Shown: positions 57,501 through 64,000 of the stretch, piece by piece
Position numbering within the stretch: position 1 is the first letter of the stretch
Layout of the letters: every line of letters begins with the position of its first letter
Assembly: GCF_020921035.1 (NCBI RefSeq)
Contig: NC_063150.1
Location: forward strand, 37,123,826-37,187,825
Length of the DNA: 64,000 nt
Reading direction: 5' to 3'
Origin: Rhodamnia argentea
Taxonomy: Eukaryota; Streptophyta; Magnoliopsida; Myrtales; Myrtaceae
The notes under the pieces: generated by a model
Databases searched by the model: none
What the model saw: only the letters and a program-made list of their open reading frames with translations
What the model was told of the DNA's origin: nothing
Program-made: the position numbers and the translations under genes

Positions 57501-60500
57501 CCTACCACCTGTTCGGGTCCAGTATTCCAATCCCGAAAAACACACAAAGAGGAAGAAAATATAATATCACAATCAAGGTCACGGGTTATAGAATTGACAG
57601 ATAATAGATTATAAGAGAAGCATGGTATATGATAAACCAAAGGTAAGGACACGGAGGAACTCAATGATATACAACATGTACCAGTCACTTTGGATTGAGA
57701 AACATTTGCCAAGATGGCAGAAGTGGATGAAACGGACGAGGTGGAGGTTAGAAGACACGAATCACAAGTCATATGATGAGTGGCACCTGAATCAATAACT
57801 CAAGGATGAGGAGTAGTTGTAGTGGACAAAAGACATGTATAATCATTATGTTGTGCTAAAGTAGCAACGAAACTAGAAGGAACACCAAGCTATCGTGCTC
57901 TAATCAACTCATCATATTCTGCACAAGTCGAATTCATTTTACTTTGTCTAGAAGGAGGCCCGGGTGAAGGAGACCAAGATTTAGTATCAACAGAAACATG
58001 AAAACTTCATAGCTTTGGATGGAGGTCATAGCAATAATCAATAGTGTGTCGATAAGCTGGCAATGAGTACAAAAGCGACCCCATGAGCTCCCGTAGAACC
58101 ACTATTACCACCAACACGAGGGGCATCTCGGCTCGAATACCACAGCCCATGACCACGATTAGAACTATCAGAGTTTCAATTTCCATGAACATTACCACAA
58201 CCACAAGCTCCTTAACATAATACTCGGGCCATCTAGATTGGCGATTAACATAAATGAAAGTAGAAAGACCCATTGACGAAGAAGGATAATTGGTATCATC
58301 TAGTTTGACCAAAGTAGTGTGTAAGCTTGTCATGCCATAAGTACCACTATGATAGGTACCAAAAGATCCTGAACTAGGAGTAACGTTAGGGGGAATCACT
58401 CCCGAAACAACGGATGGAGAGCTTGTCAGCTCAGTAGACATATCCTCTAACCAAGGATAAAAACACCACAAGCTACTGCAGTACCATCGAGAGTACTAGA
58501 GGGTGAGATTCAAAGAAGCTTTTGTTTTGCGGACTATATTCCAGGTAGTCGACTAGTCGGGAACCACGGAAAACAAAAAACGCCACGAAAATAAATGAAT
58601 CTCACCCAAACCGCCACAACTTTGTGATCCAATGATCAAATCACCACAAACAACTCAACACCAATCAAAACACACCTCGAAGAAACAAACTCAAGGGAAT
58701 GGTTGCGAAGAATCTCGGTTGCCTACATCAAGGAGCTGTTGGGTCTAGCAAGGTAGCGACGTCGGTCAAGGCTCACGGCATGGCGGCAAGATCTTTTCGC
58801 AGAGAGGATTGGCCTCAACAAGTTGGTCTCGGTGGAATATGCAAATGGAAGAAAAAGTTACTGGACTTTTCTTTTTGATGTTTCTATGAGCGGGACAAGT
58901 GAACTCTCTTTGTTAGTCCACGTCTCCCTTGCATGCGAGAATTGGAGTAGTGGAAGCCTTCTCTGTGTGCATGTTTTCCTTGGTTAATGTTCTGAGTCTT
59001 CCTATGAGTGCCTTCTTCGTGTAGTGCACCTTTAGAGAAACCAACACAAATCTTTCCCGTTTCTCTCTCTCAAACTCTCGATTTCTCTCAATCGCAGCAA
59101 GGGAAGAAATCCTAGTCGTTGCGGCAAGGGAAGGAACCCTAGTGGCGGCGGCGTGGTCGTATGTTATCTCACGTAGCAAGGTTGTGCTCTGATACCATGT
59201 TGGTAAAAAAAGTGAAGTAATTATTATTGAGATCAAAAGAAGAATTTATAGGCTTAGGGTTAAGCCTTGGACAAATACATAAATAACCCTAACTTGCAAA
59301 CACTATACAATAAGTAATAAACCCAACAAGATTGAATTCAGTAAATGGTTCACTTGATATTCTATGAAAGGGTAGGGTTAACCCATTATGGTTCTCTAAC
59401 TTTTATCTCCCTTTTTGCTTCATGCTTGGTCCATGTTTCATGAGACATTATTCTTTAGTATTCGATTTTCAGGTATTACCAATTTGGCTCTTCAACTTCT
59501 AGCGTCTAATATTACTAAGATACGATCTAATTGCTCTAGGTTGGACTGAGAATTTGGGTTCAATTCGGTTCAAGGGTGCAAATTGAAATTTTCTTGTCTC
59601 TAATTTCATTGGACCATCTTGAGGTTGCTGTTTCACTAATCAATACTACCTTGGACACCTTCGGTCATGTAATCCTCAATGGAGGCAATATCAATTATTT
59701 CTTGCCTATAATCACTGATTATCTAAATTTCTCTTGGTTGCAACTTCTAGTGAGTGATCCTAATCTGGGTCTCCCCTTTTATTCAAAATAAAACCATCCA
59801 GAGCAAAGCTTTTCCTCACTAACAGATGTACATAAATCTTCTTACCCTACTTAGTTTCGCGCATTACTGAGAAGTAAGTAGGACTAGTTAAGAGTACAAG
59901 ACTTATGTGTCCACGTAAGTTCTGCTTTTCTTTTATGTGGTAATGAATGGAGTAAGGTTTCGAGACCAAATTTCCTTCTTTCTGATAACTTTCGCTTAGA
60001 AACATTTTTTGTTTCTACAGGTGTTAAATAAAATAGACCTTCCAGGAGCAGAACCTGATCGCGTTGTCAAGGAGATTGAGGAGGTAGGTTCTAAACAGCT
60101 GATGCTTGGATTGTGCTGCAGCATTTACATTTCTTGTTGTTTTACTGGGCGACACGGTTCTTGAGGCAGATTCAAGATTATTTAGGTCCATCTGTGAAAT
60201 AAAATTAATTAATGAAAAGAAAAGGAAAATCACAATTTACTGAATACAGATGAGAAGATATGATGGAAGCAAAATGGACGTAGAATCCTTTCTCATTGGG
60301 CAAAACTTTTTTTGGAACCACCTAATAACAGACAGTGGGGTGCATACTCTTATCTCTTGGCTTTCAAACTTCTATCCAGTTATTTCCTGGAAAATTCGAC
60401 CATGACGCATAATGATATAATCTCAAACATACTTTTCTATTTTTCTAGCACTAGTCTGACATAATCATGAAATTTCACTCTCAATGACGTATGAGATTAG

Positions 60501-62255
60501 ATGTATAATGCCCAATCATGGATTATAAAGGTGATCCACACAGTTTCATTTTTTTTTTATCTTGGTAGTGTTACTTGACAATATCGATGATGAATTATTG
60601 CAAATGCTACTTGCTTGTGTTTCCATCAATGTTTCTGTTCAAGTGAAAATGCCGTTCCCTTTTAGGAGCTTTAACCTTCCAAATCCCTCTCCAATAAACT
60701 GATGTTGCCAACTCAAATCAAATCTCTCTGCAACAAACTGATGATGCTATATCAGCAAAGGGTTTCGTTTTCCTTTAATTGAGGAAAACCTTGTTAAAAT
60801 TATAAGATATAAACTCAGTATCCTTTGTTATGTTCTTGTTCACCATGCGCTATGTTGACATGGCAATTAGTTCTGGTTTAATAGTCAAACAGAATAACAT
60901 TCTGTCCACCTCTTCATCATCGGCAGCTGGCATGAAGTTAGGATCCTGCTATGGATAATTCTCTCATTATGAGGAGGCCGGCTTTTCTATTCTTTCAGTA
61001 ATAACAAATTGGAAAGTCCTGGAATAAGTTTTATGCACACAAGTGAAAATCAGTCCAGAATTTCACAATTTGGCCACTATGACTTTGGTTTGCCCTTACT
61101 GGAGGACTTCCTTAAAATCGTGAAGCGGGAAGTGTGATACCAAGTCGATTATGTCATTCTGATGTTGGAATTATATTCCCATGTGGTCCTCATCAATGGC
61201 AAATCTCGGCCTTTTGGCTATAAGAATTTAGTGAGGTTCTTATGTTTATAACTACCTGCTCCATTCCATGATTCATAAATAGGACTTTTCTGAGTAGATT
61301 TTAACTGTCACTGATGGTTTTCAAAATGTAAGTTGTGAGTGTGACTGATCTACGATATACCAAATTGTTGTCTTGTTGTTGGATTTCCATTGTCTTAATA
61401 TTTGATGAGGAAAATTGAGTAAGAGAAAATGGTAGTACCTGTGTGAAATACCTGACTTCTGATTGTTCAATCATGACCAATTTCACCTACGGTAGTTGGC
61501 CATTCAACTTATGAGCTGTTCCTTTTGTTAAAATGGAAGACGAAAAATACATATCTTGAGCATTCTCAGAGAGATAAGACATCGTGCATTTTGGGTACAA
61601 TAAATTCACCTCTGCCTGCTTTTGTCCTCCAGCTGTTTTTCTTAACTACAAATATACGCTCTCTTTATATCTAAATCCTTGAGACAAATGAACTTTGAAG
61701 AGTTATCTTTGGTGAATGCTTTTGTTGTGTTAAAATGTTTAGCCTCTCAAGTTCATCATTTACCAACACAATGAAATGTCTGTGATCCTTACCTAGTTTT
61801 GCTATTGCTTTCTTGAATTTTAAGAAGCTTCAGGTTGTAGTCTCATTTAGTTGGATGATACATGTATTCATTACGTAGTACTGGTTTTTCCTGTTTCTTG
61901 TTGAATTTCTCAGCGCCTGTGCTCTGTATGAGCATCACAAATGAAGAAACAGAAGCCCTAGTGAAAAGTATGTGTTTCTTTCAGGTGGTTGGCTTAGATT
62001 GCAGCAATGCAATCCTGTGCTCTGCAAAGGTTAGTCCCACACATGCTTGTGCTGCAAGAACATTTGGCACATTTTATAATCTCGTGCACTGGGTGCTAAA
62101 ATCTTCTGCTCATTAAGGATTGGCACTTTACTTTCAAGTTCCTTTCTTCTGTAGGAAGGGATTGGCATACGGGATATCCTTGACTCTATTGTTCAGAGGG
62201 TTCCACCACCTAGTGACACTATGGAAAGGCCTTTAAGGGCTTTAATATTTGACAG
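51586..62255 (+). CDS. LEPA: Elongation factor 4 / LepA GTPase, chloroplast type (first 8 exons, partial)
   Basis: LepA/EF4 is a ribosome-associated GTPase; the plastid form supports chloroplast translation. Exons: 51586-51882, 51970-52146, 52256-52342, 52842-52898, 54752-54817, 60021-60083, 61985-62029, 62155-62255, all GT..AG and in phase. Exon 1 (99 aa) is a Ser/Arg-rich transit peptide plus linker; ATG 51586 is preferred over the in-frame ATG at 51538 because the sequence then starts [11 protein letters not shown] motifs: AHIDHGKS (112-119), RGITIK in exon 2, DTPGH (177-181), NKID (231-234) and SAK (262-264). About 298 of roughly 680 residues are inside; the next exon is beyond 64000. Intron 5 is 5.2 kb because of two retrotransposons. 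No coding lesion is seen. Confidence 0.93.
55205..55495 (-). mobile_element. TRIM retrotransposon, 291 bp, in LepA intron 5
   Basis: Direct repeats of 87-88 bases, 55205-55292 and 55409-55495, begin TGTGAGATTTT and share ACTGTTCTAAAAGCTTAAG. On the minus strand TGGTATCGTAGC (55397-55408) abuts the right repeat as a primer-binding site. A polypurine tract (GTGAGGGGGAG on the minus strand) abuts the left. Flanking GGTTT and GATTT look like a 5-bp target duplication with one change. There is no coding capacity: a miniature LTR element. Confidence 0.85.
55596..59328 (-). mobile_element. Ty1/copia retrotransposon, internally deleted, in LepA intron 5
   Basis: A perfect 5-bp target duplication AGATT lies at 55591-55595 and 59329-59333. 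LTRs are 55596-55760 and 59198-59328 (TGTTGGTAAA...AACCCAACA; the left copy has an extra TGT and internal differences). The primer-binding site TGGTATCAGAGC is at 59186-59197 and the polypurine tract TTTGAGGGGGAG is next to the left LTR, both minus strand. Coding remains: gag start ([14 protein letters not shown]), protease-region text ([19 protein letters not shown]), integrase ([20 protein letters not shown]) and RNase H ([20 protein letters not shown]). The central integrase/RT part is deleted between about 56700 and 56760. Frames are broken; it is not autonomous. Confidence 0.92.
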
Positions 62256-63170
62256 GTTAATATTTGCTTCACTCGAAGAGTATCAGCTTGTTTATTTTGA
62301 TGATCATTCTCTTATCATCATCTAAGCATTAGTTCCTAATTTTGTGTTGTTATCGCTAATCCATGGTTGTCCCATTCCAAAAGTTTTTGTAAAACTACTT
62401 CCATATTCATATGATCTGTCAATCTTGTTGAATGCCATCATAGTTCTAATACCTGTCATTACAGTGTTTGTCATTTCCGTTCCATCTTCTGAAAAGTAAA
62501 TGTTACTGATTGAAGTTTGGAAGATAAAGAGAGACCTTGGCTTACAAACTTTTTAAGAAAAAATATTGACACCGAAGAAGATGCCTAAGGAGTGGAAGAA
62601 AAGCACTTTGGCACATAGGGTATTGGCTTGTTTCTAAACAATTTATGCTTTACGGGGAAATGCTTATTTCGCATGGTATCATAGCACAATCACAGAATTT
62701 GAATTTTGATGCTCCCTCATACCACTGTTTTGTAAATTTTCCTTTTGTTGTGTTGAGTCTTTGGTTAAATCCATTTGATTACATCTACATTTTGTGTTTC
62801 GTATATAGTTTTGGCTTATATGCTTCAAGAAATATGCTAATATATGTTGTTGGTCTATTGGGGAACAATTTAAACTTGTGGGGCAAATGGTTGTTCAACA
62901 GTACCTTACTAGAGTAAAAAGTTTTATGCATATTTTATCCGCTGTAGAGGGATTAAGCGGACAAGGTATATAATTATGTGGAAGAGTAATTCAGCACAAA
63001 GTGGAGAAACTGATTTTCGTTTATGGCAGGAAGATTGACTTTGGATGTGATTTTGAGTATTAATTTAGTCATTATAGAAGTTCAGATGTTGTGATTTAGA
63101 GTCTAGAATGTCTTAAGAGTGTTGCTATGTTTCATTGATGCATTTAGCATAAGGCTGGAAAAGTTGATGG
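62256..63170 (+). other. LepA intron 8, no feature recognised
   Basis: AT-rich intron sequence following the GTTAATATT donor at 62256. No exon of LepA, RNA gene or clear repeat is seen before the duplicated segment near 63190. Confidence 0.5.
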
Positions 63171-63682
63171 AGACCTTAAAAACTGTATCAACATGATGGT
63201 TGAACTGGACAAATGCATTTGCGCAAAACGTCTTGGATCAGATATGCTGCTGTGTTAATTGCATTCGCGCAAAACGTCTTGGATAATCCATGATGGTTGA
63301 AATAACTGAAGGTCCTCTATTGATCAGATATGCCGCTGTGTTAATTGCATTTGCGCAAAACGTCTTGGATAATCCTGCATGCATCCTCGTACTTCTTGCA
63401 CGCTCATTCAAAGTTCTGTTCGTCCTCTCAGCAACTTTGTTTTGCTGCGGTCTGTTGGGAACGGTTCTTGTCATTTTGATTCCGTTCTCTACACAAAATT
63501 GCTTGAACTCCTTGCTATCATACTCTCCACCATTATCGGACTTTAGACATTTAATCTTCAGGCCAGTCTCATTCTCTACTCCATCTTTCTTTCTCTTAAA
63601 AGTAGCAAACATGTCAGATTTATTTTTCAGATAATAAACCCATACCTTTCTGGTGGAGTCGTCAATAAATGTAACATAGTTA
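63171..63682 (-). mobile_element. Ty1/copia integrase fragment with local duplications
   Basis: The minus strand encodes an uninterrupted integrase core of about 130 residues: YVTFIDDSTRKVWVYYLKN, then LKSDNGGEYDSKEFKQFC and PQQNKVAERTNRTLNERAR, giving the two catalytic Asp and the Glu. The downstream end (AINTAAYLI) is followed by repeated copies of a segment containing GCGCAAAACGTCTTGGAT (63221, 63268 and 63353). No LTR, RT or RNase H is in view. It is broken off at 63682 by a GC-rich repeat. Confidence 0.88.
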
Positions 63683-64000
63683 GGGGTGTCAACGGGCCGG
63701 GTCTCGGCCTGGCCTGAGCCGGCCCAAAACTGAACAGTGCCAAGCCCGACCTTGCCCGAACCCTCTTCGGGCCGGGTTGGGTCGTTTTTTTTTTTTTTTT
63801 TTTTCTCGAATCAAAATCACTTGACATATCCGTCGAAGGAAAGAATATAAAAAATAAAAATGAAAATAAGATAAATTAAAAAGAAAGCGTGGGTGAAAAA
63901 AAAAAAGCTGGAATCGGGCCGGCCCAATCCGGCCCGATCCTAATAGTACCAAGCCAGCCTGAAAGGCCTGAAAATTGGGGTGAATTTTTGGGTGAGCCTA
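63683..64000. repeat. GC-rich dispersed repeat (GGGCCGGG type), runs off the window
   Basis: Begins TAGGGGTGTCAACGGGCC with repeated GGCC/CCGGCCC motifs and an internal poly-T of about 20 (63784-63804). Sequences starting this way are common small non-autonomous transposons in plants. It interrupts the copia integrase fragment. The right end is not in the window. Confidence 0.5.

Overview
The window is nuclear DNA from a flowering plant, most likely a woody rosid eudicot. Genes are intron-rich with GT..AG junctions, two proteins carry plastid transit peptides, and there is a flavonol synthase, a plant GRF-interacting factor, and many plant transposons (Mutator-like, Ty1/copia, TRIM). The genus cannot be fixed from sequence alone. 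All gene models were read by eye from exon similarity, phase and splice sites; none has transcript support here.

Layout. 1-687 (-): first two exons of a chloroplast ferrochelatase, running off the left edge. 2173-3580 (-): a dead UGT88-type glycosyltransferase. 4264-13181 (-): a TOM1-like ESCRT adaptor (VHS + GAT) whose linker and GAT exons are present twice in tandem. 15254-17785 (-): an intact GRF-interacting factor (GIF/AN3, SSXT family). 18193-20274: foldback and small Mutator-like elements with a gene-like fragment. 21680-23401 (+): an intact three-exon flavonol synthase with all expected iron and 2-oxoglutarate ligands. 23722-34047: a foldback repeat followed by a 9.5-kb Mutator-like element with a perfect 9-bp target duplication, inverted arrays of about 126-bp repeats, a decayed transposase, a decayed plant-mobile-domain gene and a striking hairpin cluster. 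34048-39448: a small LTR pair and other remnants. 39449-50715 (-): the 3' half of a VPS11 gene, dead, split by an 8.4-kb copia element that itself carries a 3.7-kb non-coding insertion. 51586-62255 (+): the first eight exons of a plastid-type LepA/EF4 translation factor, whose intron 5 has received a TRIM and a copia element. 62256-64000: intron 8 with further copia and GC-rich repeat debris.

The live genes act in unrelated processes: tetrapyrrole synthesis, endosomal sorting, organ growth, flavonol synthesis and plastid translation. They are not a pathway cluster. The most unusual features are the composite Mutator-like element with its hairpin chain (33555-33933) and the phase-compatible duplicated exon cassettes in the TOM1-like gene.
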